A DNA stretch of 64,000 nucleotides, taken from Kappaphycus alvarezii. Its lineage: Eukaryota > Rhodophyta > Florideophyceae > Gigartinales > Solieriaceae. Location: NCBI GenBank assembly GCA_002205965.3, contig NADL03000102.1, positions 1 through 64,000 of the forward strand. Direction: 5' to 3'. Position 1 is the stretch's first letter. Each line of letters begins with the position of its first letter. Shown here piece after piece: positions 32,171 to 42,793 of the stretch. A program made the translations under genes and the position numbers. The notes beneath the pieces were generated by a model, which searched no databases, was not told where the DNA came from, and was given only the letters and a program-made list of their open reading frames with translations.

Positions 32171-32355
32171 TTTTGCAGCTATTAAAACCAAAAGGGCCAC
32201 GGAGCGAGCCGTTGTCCGCATAATCCGCATCGAGATACGCGCTGTACAATTTGTGGGAGAAGAGGACATTCGGAAGCAACATGCTGGTCCAAGAACCCCC
32301 GTGGTGATGATCAGCGGGAGGAGTTGCTAGGGCCCGGTCTGAGTCTGGAGAAGAA

Positions 32356-35300
32356 TTGAAAATGAAGAAAAAGAAGGACGAGAACAAGGTCGCCGTTGTT
32401 CAGGAATCTCGCAAAAAGGACGTGGTTGCCGCTGCGAAGAGAAATGCGGACGGGCAGGCCCTCCCGAAACAGCGGAGGGAAAACTTGATGGATCTTGATG
32501 CCATCTTGAACAAGGCCCCTGCTAATCGTCCGCCAATGATGGCTCCTGTCCCAAAGAAGAAGACTAAAAGAGGAAATCGCAAGTCGAAGAAGAAATCCGG
32601 TGAACTTCAGGATCATGTAGGGAAGTATAACGTGATCGCTGAACTGGCTTCCGCTGCCACAGGAATGAACTTCGGGCAACTATTGCGCGGGGATGCCGAG
32701 GAGGCCAGAAAGGTTTTAAGGAGATTTTTATCCAAGAGGTTACCAGTTACACAGGCGTCGATGGTCAACTCTTCAGGAGGTTCACGCAGACTCAAGGTAG
32801 TAGCCGTGAAGTTGTATGGAACGGAGACTCATGCCCTTTTGGACACGGGTGCAGTTCCTAACCTGATCTCTTGGGACCTCTGCAAAAGGCTTGCCCTCAC
32901 CCCGACGGAAACCGATCGTCAGGTGAAAGTAGCAGACGGAACTGTCGCCGAGGTTCTTGGTTGTCTCAAGGGAGTGCCGGTGTCTTATTGGTCAATGGTT
33001 GTGCATCTTGAGTTCCTGGTTGTCAACAATGCCCCGTTTGACGTTATTTTTGGAAGCTCGACTCTGGAAGCCCTCCAGACGCGCATCGATTATGCACTCC
33101 AACAGGTCACTTTGGTTATTGGAAATGAAGAGCTTGTGTTGCCATTCGTCAACGAGCCGTCCAGAATCAGTGGGGCTCAGACGGGTAGTGAGGACTTCAC
33201 GTTCCCCAAAGGCTCAGACGATGAGGCTCTGATACCGAACAAGACTTGGTCTTAGCCATCATTAACAAGGAAACATACGAGCCTGATCTACCTCGCTCGA
33301 CGAAGACTGAAGTTAAGAAGAAGGTAAAAGAGGAGGTGGACCGCTCGGCTCTATTGGCCTCGAAGCTGGACCACCTCGAAGAGAAGAATCAGAAGGAGCT
33401 GGCGAGAGCCCTCAAGGAAACGGATGTCATAGCTTGGGACATTTACGACCTGGAGCCTGCTAATGTGCCGGTGGTACATTCTTTCGAGTTGACGGACGAG
33501 ACGCCGATACATTCGAAGGCCCGCCGAATGCCGCCGAGGCATAACGAGGTCGTAAGGAAAGAAGTGAAGGAATTATTGGAAGCGGGAATCATTACGCCGT
33601 CAAGGTCCGCCTGGTCCTTTCCGGTCGTGATAGCCACGAAGAAAGACGGAAGGCCCCGGTTCTGCGTCGATTACCGTCAGTTGAACAGGGTGATGAAGCC
33701 AGACCGCTGGCCGCTGCCGAAATAGAAGAAATCTTCGATGAACTCTCTGGTGCAGAGTTCTTCACAACATTGGACCTTTACACAGGGTACTGGCAGGTTA
33801 GGATGTCTGAGGCTTGCAAGGAAAAAACGACCTTTTCTCTCGATATGGAACGTACAAGTTCGAGGTAATGCCGTTCGGGCTCATGAATGCTCCAGCGACA
33901 TTTCAAAGGATGATGGATGATGTCCTTCGCGGGTTGCCGTTCGCTATGGTTTATGTGGACGACGTTGTCATCTTCTCGAAGACATTGGAGGAACACATAG
34001 CTCATTGCAAGGAAGTGTTCAGGAGGATAAAAGAATCGAAACTGAAGTTGAAGGTTACCAAGTGCAGCTTTGCTCAATCAGAAGTGAAGTTGCTTGGTCA
34101 CATCGTTAATTCAAGTGGTGTGAAGGTGGATCCCGACAAGATCAAAGATGATTTAGAAGCTCCGGTGCCGAAAACCGTGATCGAACTCAGGAGTTTTCTG
34201 GGATTCGCGGGGTACTACCGACGGTTCATAAGGGGTTTGCCGACAGCTCAGCAGTGTTGCACGCGGCGATCTGTTAAGAAGGCTTTCGAGTGGACTCCGG
34301 AGATGCAAGAGGCCTTCGAATACTTGAAGGGGAAACTGACTACCCCTCCAGTATTGGCGTTTCCGGATTTCAATTCTCCTTTTCTAGTGGAAAAAAGACG
34401 CCTCTTCGGCAGCCCTTGGGGTTGTTCTCTCGCAGAAGAAAGAAGACGGGAAAATACATCCCATTCAGTTTGCTTCTCGAACGATGATGGACCAGGAGCG
34501 CCGCTACTCCACCAGCGAACGGGAAGCACTCGCCGTGGTTTTCGCTCTTAAGAAGTTTCGAGTGTACCTCCTGTCTGACAAGCCCTTCGTTGTCTTTACG
34601 GATCATCAAGCTCTTCAAACGGCGTTCAAGAAGAAAGATATTCACGGGCGGTTGGCAAGGTGGATGGATTTGATGGCGAAATACGACTTCGAGATCAAGT
34701 ATCGTCCGGGACTGGCGAATGGGGCGGCCTATTATCTCTCGAGAAGACCTAACAAGAAGGAAGAAAGAAGAAACGGGGAAAACATAACAGAAGGATTGGT
34801 GGCGACAGTGGATTGGGCAGACCCAAAGTTGTACGGTTTGGAACCGCACTTCCTAGATGTAGCACGGTTCCTAGCCGGAGAAATGGTTCAAGAATCCGAC
34901 CCGAAGAGGAAGGTTGCAGTCAGACGGAGCGCAAAAAGTTTCATGCTCTGGAACGACACCCTTTTTCGTCGTGAGAAGGACGGGCTCCGTGTCGTGCCTC
35001 CGATCGATCAGCGCTCGGAGATACTGGCCACCTTTCATGATGATACTGGCCACTGGGACGTCGAGTTGACAAGAAAGTTCTTGAGGGACCGATTCTGGTG
35101 GCCTGGGGTGTACCGTGATGTCACCGAGTATGTACAAGGTTGTGATGGGTGTCAGCATGCGAGAAGGTTGCCGACGTATCACTCGAGTTTGAGAGCTCCC
35201 GTTACTGGACTCTTCGGGATCTTCTCGATGGACTTTGTTGTACCCTACAAGCCTTCGAAGAATGGGAAAAGACTTATTCTGATTGCTGTGGAACATATGA

Positions 35301-36048
35301 CGGGGTGGCCCATAGCGTGGGCCACGACGGATTCTACGGCCGATACGGTGATGAGGTTCATCGAGGAAGAGATAATATCACCGTTCGGGCCGTCAAAGAG
35401 AATTATCTCGGATAATGCGACTGCGTTTATGGCGGGATCGGTACAAGAGTACATGAAAGAGAGGGGAGTCGAGTGGAAGGCGGTGCTTACTTACGCGCCG
35501 ATGGCAAACGGTCCCGCGGAGCAGATGGTGGGAACTATCAAGCACGCGCTCAAAAGATCTTTCGTCCGCGGGTGGGGTAGACTGGGCAGAAGCCCTCCCC
35601 AAAGTCTTATACAGTTACCGCAGACGCGACCGAAGCGACGCCCTTTCCCCTTTTTCGACTGATGTATGGAATTAATCCGAGAATGCTGGCCAGCGATTCG
35701 GTAGCATTTCTCAGTGACGCCGGCCCCCATCATCGGCTTATAGATACCTTAGCCGATTCGAGAACGCGAGCTGGCGTGGTGTAGAAGACCAACGAACCCC
35801 GCAAGACCAGAGAAAAAGTCAGGAAAATCGAAGTTGGAGAGGAAGTGTTGGTAGCATACGGTGCGGCCTTCAATAAGGGGCGCAACTGGCCTGCCTTCGA
35901 CTCTTGTTTCTATGGACCGTGCAGGGTGACGAAGGCGAACCACCCTCGCTACGAGTTACTTTCCTCCACCGGTCGCGTTACGAGGAAGGCAATTCACGCG
36001 CGCCGGATTGTCCCGTATCAGAAGAGATCGACCCGTTTATTCAATTAA
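32356..36048 (+). pseudogene. pol region of the Ty3/Gypsy element
   Basis: Protease ALLDTGAVPNLIS near 32835-32873. Reverse transcriptase with FCVDYRQLNRVMKPDRW near 33660-33712, GLMNAPATFQRMMDD and YVDDVVIFS near 33880-33980. RNase H with FTDHQALQTAF near 34597. Integrase zinc region with GHWDVELTRKFL and CDGCQHARR near 35050-35165, and core with DFVVPYKPS, DNATAF and NGPAEQMVGT near 35230-35540. A basic stretch after integrase reads VTRKAIHARRIVPYQ. The reading is interrupted in about four or five places, so the copy is broken although all domains remain recognisable. Confidence 0.85.
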
Positions 36049-36213
36049 GGAATAACAAGAACTGCGAGGACATAAGAGAAGAAGAAGCAAGAATCGAGTA
36101 GATTGAAGTGCGACGAAATCGAAGAACGCATGATAGAAGGCTAAGTAACAAAGAAGCACACAAAGAAATCGTAAACATGGCGAAAGAAGTTTTGAATCCT
36201 TAGTAACTAGGGA

Positions 36214-36600
36214 GTGGCGCTGCCTCCTTGGTTTTTTCCAATCTTCCGCTCTCGCTTCCGGACGGACAAGGACTTGCCACCAGGACGCCGCTTCCTGCGC
36301 TCTCCTGCAGTCGCGAGCACCGCCTTCCGGGCCCCTGAAACGGAAATCAATGAAGAATTTCCCCTGACAACAAGCACTCAGAGGCGCCGGGAACGATTGG
36401 AATAGAAACTAATCCGAGAGACATCGGGAGAGGAACTGACAGACTTCCATGCCGTGCAGGCAAAAGGTGAAACGGGAAACGAAATCGTGAAACTCTTGAA
36501 CGGGAGTGTAATTACGGAGTCTAGCAACGCGGGCAACAAAGCGGCGGAAAAACTGTTCGCCTTCGTGCCTGAGGGCACCATGGATGTCGGTGCCGACTGA
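36214..36600 (+). other. 3' tail ORF of the Ty3/Gypsy element, with a domain shared with the flanking ORF
   Basis: Between integrase and the 3' LTR, a stretch encodes GETGNEIVKLL and GNKAAEKLFAFVPEGTMDV. This resembles the ORF into which the element inserted (30751-31163). It is not a standard Ty3/Gypsy domain as far as recognised. It may be an accessory 3' ORF. It is broken at least once relative to the upstream part of the frame. Confidence 0.4.
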
Positions 36601-36683
36601 AATAAACAGGATATCAGGGGAAGCTGAGCTGGAAGTCCGTTGTTATCTTGTGGCGCCCGTGGCCCACAATCAGTAGGGGGGCG

Positions 36684-36921
36684 AGTCGCGCGATTTTTGT
36701 GTCGCGCGACGGTCAGGGTCGCTAGTTGATTGGCCCGGTGTGCTCGTACAGTGTACAGTAGCAGTGTACACTGTACTTGCACATTCATGAGTAGAAACCC
36801 CGGACCGGCCGCCCCTATAAGATGACGCTAAGGCTGTCGGAGTCTGGGGGAAGTAGAGGCAGGTTCCGCTTGGCCGCAAAAAACAAAGAGAGAAGCGGAG
36901 TAAACAAAAACAAGCATTTCA
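36684..36921 (+). repeat. 3' LTR of the Ty3/Gypsy element
   Basis: Matches the 5' LTR throughout except for a shorter palindrome and scattered differences. It is preceded by a purine-rich AGTAGGGGGGCGAG stretch that fits a polypurine tract, and followed by the second ATGAC. Confidence 0.85.
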
Positions 36922-36926
36922 ATGAC

Positions 36927-37153
36927 TGTGCCGCGTACAATTGAAGATACCAAAAATGCTGAGGCGGAGAACATGGATGCCACCCTGGCGGCTGGATATA
37001 GGACTATTGGCGTTGTTTGCCATGGACGTTCATTTGAAGTAACCAGACGTACAAAGGAAGTCGTCACAAGAATAGTAGAAGGGGCCTTAGAAATGGGCGT
37101 TGCATATGAGACTAAGGCAAGGGCTACAGAAGCTCGGGGATTGGCTTTGGGGC
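36927..37153 (+). other. ORF interrupted by the Ty3/Gypsy element (right part)
   Basis: Continues the frame seen left of the element (FEVTRRTKEVVTRIVEG, then YETKARATEARGLAL). A LINE tail interrupts it at about 37154. Similar protein-like sequence (TGNIPDEVTKELAKMAL) is seen again after that tail at about 37325-37390. Ala/Glu-rich and helical; no domain recognised. Confidence 0.35.
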
Positions 37154-37310
37154 CTGCTTGATGGCTGGCCTGAAGGTAGCATTTTAGGGAGCGTAGTTCC
37201 TTCCCCATTACGGTGTCGGTATACCCTTTTTTGAGTCGATTGTGGTTGTCTGGAAAACCATGGGATAGATCGGATGTACCCTCCAAGAGTAAAACACCCA
37301 AACGTTTCCC
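37154..37310 (+). mobile_element. LINE 3' tail, 5'-truncated
   Basis: Contains the last codons ACLMAGLKVAF, the stop, and a 3' UTR that matches the minus-strand tail at 23026-23148 almost base for base. It ends with CCAAGAGTAAAACACCC and AAACGTTTCCCC. It is the longest reference in the window for the 28-30 bp tail insertions at 7.2 and 25.2 kb. Confidence 0.8.
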
Positions 37311-37430
37311 CCCCCTTTGACGCTCCAGATACCGGTAATATCCCAGATGAGGTTACAAAAGAATTGGCGAAAATGGCCTTGTCTGCAGTCTTGGTTAGAA
37401 TGAGAGTTTGTGGATTGCTTGTGAGGAAGC

Positions 37431-39999
37431 ATGTCTGCATGTCCAACCCCAGCGAGTGCAGACATTTGCCAAAGTATTCCTGTTTCCGGCAGTGATGTTT
37501 TCGGACATGACCCTCCCCGGCTCCTGTTCCCTCGAACGCCGCCCGCAATCGATCGCAGAAGCAATGAAAGAGCGAGTAGAACTATGAACCTCCGGCCAAT
37601 ACATGACTTTGTGGGAACAGGCCGTCAGTACGTCTCCCCCACGCGCTGCGGCTACGCCGCTTATCTCCGACCAACAAGCTCCCAACGACGAGGCAGCGCA
37701 CCACACCCCACTAGACAATATATCGCCCTTCCGCGACTTCACGGAGAAGGAGGTGCTCGATGCTTGTTCGTGGGTTTAAACTTCCTCTGCGGGGGTTCTG
37801 GTCTCAAACCTTGCCACCTCGTCGAACTTCTGCGAGCCCCGTCTTCATCTGGCCCGTCCGGATTTTTGGCAGCCTTGTCTAAAATGGTGAACACCCTAGC
37901 AGCCGGCAAGGCCCCAGCCGCTCTTGCACCTTGGATAGCTGGAGCGCCCCTAACCCCTTTGGCCAAGAAAGACCTGACACCCAGGCCAATAGCCGTAGGA
38001 GAAACGCTGCGCAGATTGACTGGTAGTTGCCTGATGACAAGAGCCTCCGCGAGAGCAGCTAAATACCTACAACCGCTGCAGGTTGGCATCGCTACCCGAT
38101 CCGGCACTGATACCGTCGTCCATGGAGTCCGAAGGGTCGTGCAGAAGTTCGGGCACACCTCCGAATACGCATTGCTGACTGTTGACCTCAAAAATGCATT
38201 CAATTTGTGCAGTCGGACAGCTTTCCTGGCAGCAGTCAAACACCAGTTCCCCGACCTGTTCCCGTGGGTGGCATACTGCTATGCACATGAGCCCGCTTTC
38301 TTGTGGTTTGGCAGCCATATAATCCGGAGCGTGCAAGGAACGCAACAAGGGGACAATCTCGGTGGGCTCCTTTTCGATCTTGCGCTGCACCCCGTTATCC
38401 TCAAAATCCAACGGTTATTGAAATCAGGGGATGACGAAGAGCAGCAACTCGGCAACCTGCTGTTTCAACTCTGGTACCATGATGATGGGTACATCATCGC
38501 AAAACACGACCTCCGCAAGGCACTGGACATCTTGTCATCGCCAGAGGCCACAGCTCGGGGTCTGCACCTAGCAGTGCCGAAATGCAGAATCTGGTGGCCA
38601 ACTCCACCACTGGAGTCAGTGCAACGCCTCTATCCAAGAGAACTCACACAGGAGTACAGCGAGGGCACAGTTGTCCTGAACGCTCCGGTTGGCACCAACG
38701 GTTTACCCAGCAGCACTTCACAGGCCATGTGAAGTCCCTGAAGCCGTTCCTCGACACTATCATCGCCTTGGGGAACACGCATATCGCGTTCCAGCTCCTG
38801 CGCAACTGTTTCGGGGTCTGTAAGCTCGGATACCTGTTACGGGTGGTGCCACCAGCTTGCACTGCGGAAGGCGCTGCAATATTCGATGCAATGATGGAGA
38901 ACTGTGTGCGCACACTGGCTGGGGGCGTCCTCGACCCCGACATATTTCGAGAACTGCAGTTGCCCATGAAACCGATCACCGCCAAGAAGCCATCACTGGG
39001 AATTGGACTCACTTCGGCGAAGTCAATTGCAGCTGCAGCCTTCCTCGCCTCCAGCGCAGCGTCCAACAGGCTGTGTGCAGCCCTCCTCCCAGCGGCAATT
39101 ACGGATCTCTCAACGTACCGAGACATCGTCGAGGCGCACCAGATTTGGTCCCTCTCTTGCTCCCAGTCCAGGATTATCCCCTTTAGTGCCCTCTGCTCAA
39201 ACAAAACACCATCACAGAAGACACTATCGGACGCCATCCACGAGCGGGTGCAAGAGGAGATCGATGTGGGCGACAATAGACGGCAGGCCTTCCGTGCCTC
39301 CATGGGGCTCCCCGGCGCGAAAGATTGGGTGTACTGCACCCCATCTCCGGGCCTTAAGACTAGCATTGAACCAAGAGAATTCTCAATATGGTTCCAATAC
39401 TATTGCCAAGTCCCGCTCTTTCCTCCGGAAACACCATGCCCCAAGCGGAACTGCCCCGAAACTCTCGACTGTTTCGGCGACCATCTGTTGCACTGCTTAC
39501 ACGGGGGCGAAAGGACGCGAAGACACGACTGTCAGGTTCGTTTATTGGCAAGCGATCTCATGAAAGCCGCGCGACATCCAGTCATCGAGCCGCGAGAAGG
39601 GGTCCACCGCACAAGACCCGATATCGCGCAATGGGACGAACGGGCAGAACAGACTTCTTCGATGTCACCTTCGTCAACCCCGTAGCGCACTCGAACAGGA
39701 GAGTGAGGGCATTCAACCCACTCACCTCGCTTAACGCGGCAAGAACGGCGAAACACAGAAGATACGAGTCCTTTATCGCGTCTTCCGCCGGAAGTAGGCT
39801 AGTGCCCGTCTCTACCTCTACCCTCGGGGGATGGCACCCGGACGCCCACGCGTTGCTAACCGACGTCGCACGCAACGTCGCTACGAGGGCGAGGGAGACC
39901 TACGCAAAGGTCAAAGAAATCTTAACACAGCGTCATGCCGCAGCAGCAGTAATGTCCAACGCAGCGTGCCTGTTGGCCGGCCTCCCGTCAGTTTTCTAG
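37431..39999 (+). pseudogene. LINE polyprotein: reverse transcriptase, zinc finger, restriction-like endonuclease
   Basis: Reverse transcriptase boxes: PIAVGETLRRL, the catalytic LLTVDLKNAFN, the substrate loop QGTQQGDNLGGLLFDL, and the polymerase WYHDDGYII (the YxDD box, here YHDD). A thumb region follows (HIAFQLLRNCFGVCKLGYLL). Then come the zinc finger CPKRNCPETLDCFGDHLLHC (about 39437-39496), the endonuclease residues TRPDIAQWD and TDFFDVTFVNP, and the helical end GGWHPDAHALLTDVA. The frame shifts once between VVLNAPVG and WHQRFTQQHF, near 38690-38700, and once between RPDIAQWDE and TGRTDFFDV near 39640. Otherwise open, so recently active. The ATG at 37431 is the first in frame; the true start may lie upstream. 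Confidence 0.8.
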
Positions 40000-40112
40000 C
40001 GTTTTGACGTCTTCCTGCCATTTCTTTACATTGTAAGCCTTTACCATCACGACATCCCTCAGGGAGCAGCTGACCATATTTTTCATGCATTAAAAACACC
40101 CCAAATTTCCCC
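37431..40112 (+). mobile_element. Nearly complete LINE with restriction-like endonuclease
   Basis: A plus-strand non-LTR retrotransposon. The coding part runs to a stop at 39997-39999 and a 113-bp 3' UTR ends in AACACCCCAAATTTCCCC. The 3' UTR recurs in reverse at 25422-25533. The order is reverse transcriptase, CCHH/C-type zinc finger, restriction-like (PD-(D/E)XK) endonuclease, as in R2/CRE/NeSL-like LINEs, which contrast with APE-type LINEs. Only two frameshifts are seen (near 38690 and near 39640). The 5' end is not defined. Confidence 0.85.
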
Positions 40113-40223
40113 CTGTCTGCATGTCGTTTGAAGCTACAATAACATTCTTTAAGGACGACAGGTCTGCAATCAATATAAGGTAGCACAAGTTATCGAAGCT
40201 ATCGGCGGATTTGTATTTGATAC

Positions 40224-40492
40224 ATGGTCATAGAGGCCTTTATGGCGCTTGTTGTGCTGGCAGAGCCTGCGAGTGAATCTTTCGAGAGTTCAGGGATGAA
40301 CAAGAATGCTATTGAAGTGATTTCTCGGTTGATGGGGCAAACTGGAGAGAGATATATGTTTGCTCGGTTGCCTTCACTGGAAGCAGCTGGATCTTTTGTT
40401 TCTTCGTGTAAGGAACAATACGTGATTGAGAAGATCGCCACAGAAGCCATTGGCGGCCTTGATGTAGACGATCCTACATGTAACCATGCTAC
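40224..40492 (+). other. Hypothetical ORF cut by an LTR
   Basis: An ATG-started frame reading LVVLAEPASESFESSG, then VISRLMGQTGERYMFARLPSLEA, which looks protein-like (helix-rich, no stops) but belongs to no recognised family. The LTR at 40493 begins directly after GCTAC at its end. It may be part of a host gene or another element. Confidence 0.25.
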
Positions 40493-40918
40493 TGTAATAC
40501 AGAAATGGTCCTCTCTTCATGTATTACAGGAAATAGTCCTCCCTTCGTGTAATCCAGCAACCTACAACGATCCCGCCCCTAACTTCTCCCACCGTCATTT
40601 CCAAATTTACTTCCATTTTATCTAGATATTTTTATACTGTATTTAACCCTCTGAATCGACCCCGAATCAAGTCCCCTTTCCCTTTTAGCTTACCTCCTCC
40701 TCCAAATTCGCCTTTTTTGAGAAGAAGGGCGCAAATGCACTACTGCAAAATCCCTTGCAGATTTATTTTACCTATTCCTAATCTATAGAACCTGCCCTGA
40801 CTATTTAAACCCCTTTATTCTAAGTTCCAAATGCCCCCGATCATTTTACTCATCACCCCTCTCCCCCCACACACCCAAAACACCCTACATAGCCTCCCGT
40901 TCCCCAACGTCTATCAAA

Positions 40919-41544
40919 ATGAACAACCTTCGCCCCTCTGTCCCTATTTCCAAAGACAGCCCTTCTCGTCCCATCAATGGCCTTCGTCTCGCCGCCTACG
41001 GGCCAACCGATGCCGACGACTACATCCGGCGGCAAACAAAGAAGCAAATCATCGAGTTCGTTCGCCGCCTCTTCATAGAGAAGAAGCGAGGGAGGTAAGT
41101 CCGGGAGAAACTGAGAAGGTCGAGGAGGAGAGTGGGGAGTCCTTCGAGGAATGGTTAGCCCCTGAATTAGTATACGAGGCTCAGGAGGAGGAGGAGGAGG
41201 AGGATGGGGAAGATGAGGAGGAGGATGAGGAGGAGGAGGATGAGGAAGATGGGGAGGAGGAAGAGGAGGAAGAGGATGAGGAGGAGGAACGGGAGGAAGA
41301 AGAGGAGGAGGAGGATGAGAGAACAGGGGGCATGGAAAGTGTTGGACTGGTGGGGCCTGGAATGGAGAGTATGGATCAAGTTGTGCCCACGATGGAACCG
41401 GATGGAGATATCTTTAGTAGTCTAGATATCTCCCAGGGGGGAATAGAGAGCTGTGAGCCATTCGCAGATATTTGTGGGGACTGCTTGGACAGCATGGATA
41501 TTTTAGAGGAGTTGTTTGGATCTGATTTAGAGAATGGGAAATAA
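40919..41544 (+). pseudogene. LTR-borne acidic-protein ORF, copy B
   Basis: Starts MNNLRPSVPISKDSPSRP, continues INGLRLAAYGPTDADDYI with a basic helix KKQIIEFVRRLF, then a conserved acidic segment SFEEWLAPELVYE, a long Glu/Asp run (41190-41330, a GAG/GAA microsatellite), and an end GDIFSSLDIS and DCLDSMDILEELFGSDLE. The C-terminal half forms a long open frame, but the copy is not open throughout. The Glu run is longer here than in the other copies. No known domain. Confidence 0.55.
41185..41330. repeat. GAG/GAA microsatellite
   Basis: Imperfect GAG, GAA and GAT triplets that lengthen the Glu/Asp stretch in the LTR-borne ORF of copy B. Confidence 0.85.
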
Positions 41545-41985
41545 GAGGACCAAATTAATTGTTAGTTTCTTAAGTATCTTTTGCTTAGAGTATATTGTCC
41601 ACACAAAGTATTTTTATGCATTTCTTGGTATCTTCTGTAGTTTTGTTCGGACTTTAGGGGTAGCCAAAAGTCTATATAAGCTGAGTAAACTGCTTCCTCA
41701 TGGAGAGGTCAAGCAAGTTGGCAGACAACTTCAAGCCAAGTCCCGAGTAGTAGGAAGTTGAGAGTCAACTTCAGACCCAAGAAAACTTTTTCTTACGCTA
41801 GTCGCAGAGCGTCGGTGGTAGACCCTGCCCCTTTTATACTTGCTTGTAGCTTTCTCCTCTCTCTTATATATACTCCCTTTTGTTCGTTCAACAATACCAC
41901 GGTAGCACTTTTGTCACTCGCAACACCTCCTTCTCAGGGTAATTGGTTCTGAGGATCTCTTCCCCCGCCGATTTACCCCCTATCA

Positions 41986-42160
41986 TTTGGTACTCTTGTG
42001 GAGGGGGTTGCACCCGAGGTATTCGAGTTGAGCAGTAGTAAGGAACACTTCGGGGGGATTTCTTTTCTGTAATCATGGATCTCAACGCTGCTCGTATAAC
42101 GTTCACAGGGACAAAAGTGCTACCGTGGTATTGTTGAACGAACAAAAGGGAGTATATATT
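41986..42160 (+). mobile_element. Leader-like segment joined to an inverted LTR fragment
   Basis: Directly after LTR B there is about 90 bp that could be a retroelement leader, then an ATG at 42075 (MDLNAARITFTG). From 42111 to about 42160 the sequence is the exact reverse complement of part of LTR B (about 41867-41914). It therefore looks like a rearranged remnant of the internal region joined to a second, inverted LTR piece. Confidence 0.5.
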
Positions 42161-42164
42161 AGCG

Positions 42165-42720
42165 CTTTTTGCACGAGTCTCTGACACTTAAACCTACATG
42201 AAACGAGTGTGACGCAAGGAAACAGTCCTCTTTAGCCGAGCTCGCCTCTAGGATTCGAAAGAAGCGATGTTTTGTCGGAAACGTGGGGTTATGAGAGGAT
42301 CTTGAAAGGATACACAGCGGTACCAGAGGAGGGTGGTAGGAAGGACTGGGCAGTTGATGCGAACGTGGACAAGAGCTCGCGATGTGCAACGAATAGTGAT
42401 ACGCGGCGTTAATCGCACTACAATAAAGCTACTCTAATAGAGCTAGTCAAAGAGTAGAGAGGGTTGATGTTGTTGTCAACAACGCGCCGAAACCTGCCGT
42501 GATGTTTATATTGTAGTCGAAGTGTGCAGGCAAATTGCACCGACAATCCAAATTGAATCCAATGAACAAGCGCAGCCAGGCGTATTCTGCGGCAGTCCAA
42601 GAAACGTCCATTCACAGAGCAGGTTCTCCAACAATGCTCCATTTGGCAGCCTTACAGTCCATTTGCAGTCCATGCATAGGGATAACGTTTACAAGGGTAT
42701 CCGCATGCGCAAAAGCTGCT
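42165..42720. other. no gene recognised
   Basis: No convincing frame. A short GAAGAAGAAGAAGAC stretch at about 42730 marks the likely 3' end of the minus-strand LINE that follows. Confidence 0.4.
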
Positions 42721-42793
42721 GGGTATTGAAGAAGAAGAAGAAGACTTTACCAAGCAGGAAAGGGGGGGTAGCGGCCCTCAAAAGGGGAAAAAT

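Larger units (their letters stand above)
31159..36926 (+). mobile_element. Ty3/Gypsy LTR retrotransposon with two LTRs and 5-bp target duplication
   Basis: The two LTRs flank a gag-pol interior on the plus strand. The target duplication ATGAC is exact on both sides. Domain order is gag, aspartic protease, reverse transcriptase, RNase H, then zinc-binding and core integrase, the Ty3/Gypsy order. A further short ORF lies between integrase and the 3' LTR. The element keeps long open frames but has about four or five breaks in pol, so it is not whole. The LTRs differ at about a dozen positions by eye plus a palindrome length change, which suggests a moderately young insertion. It is inserted into an ORF whose two parts flank it. 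Confidence 0.9.
40493..41985 (+). mobile_element. LTR copy B of the ORF-carrying LTR family
   Basis: Begins TGTAATACAG and ends CCCCCTATCA. The 3' two-thirds match copies A and C closely (for example TATATAAGCTGAGTAAACTG near 41680 and the CAATACCACGGTAGCAC segment near 41890), while the 5' third is more diverged. The flanking 5-mers (GCTAC before, TTTGG after) do not match, unlike the other two copies. The sequence after it (TTTGGTACTCTTGTGGAGG) could be a primer-binding site, so this may be a 5' LTR with a remnant leader and not a solo LTR. Confidence 0.75.
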
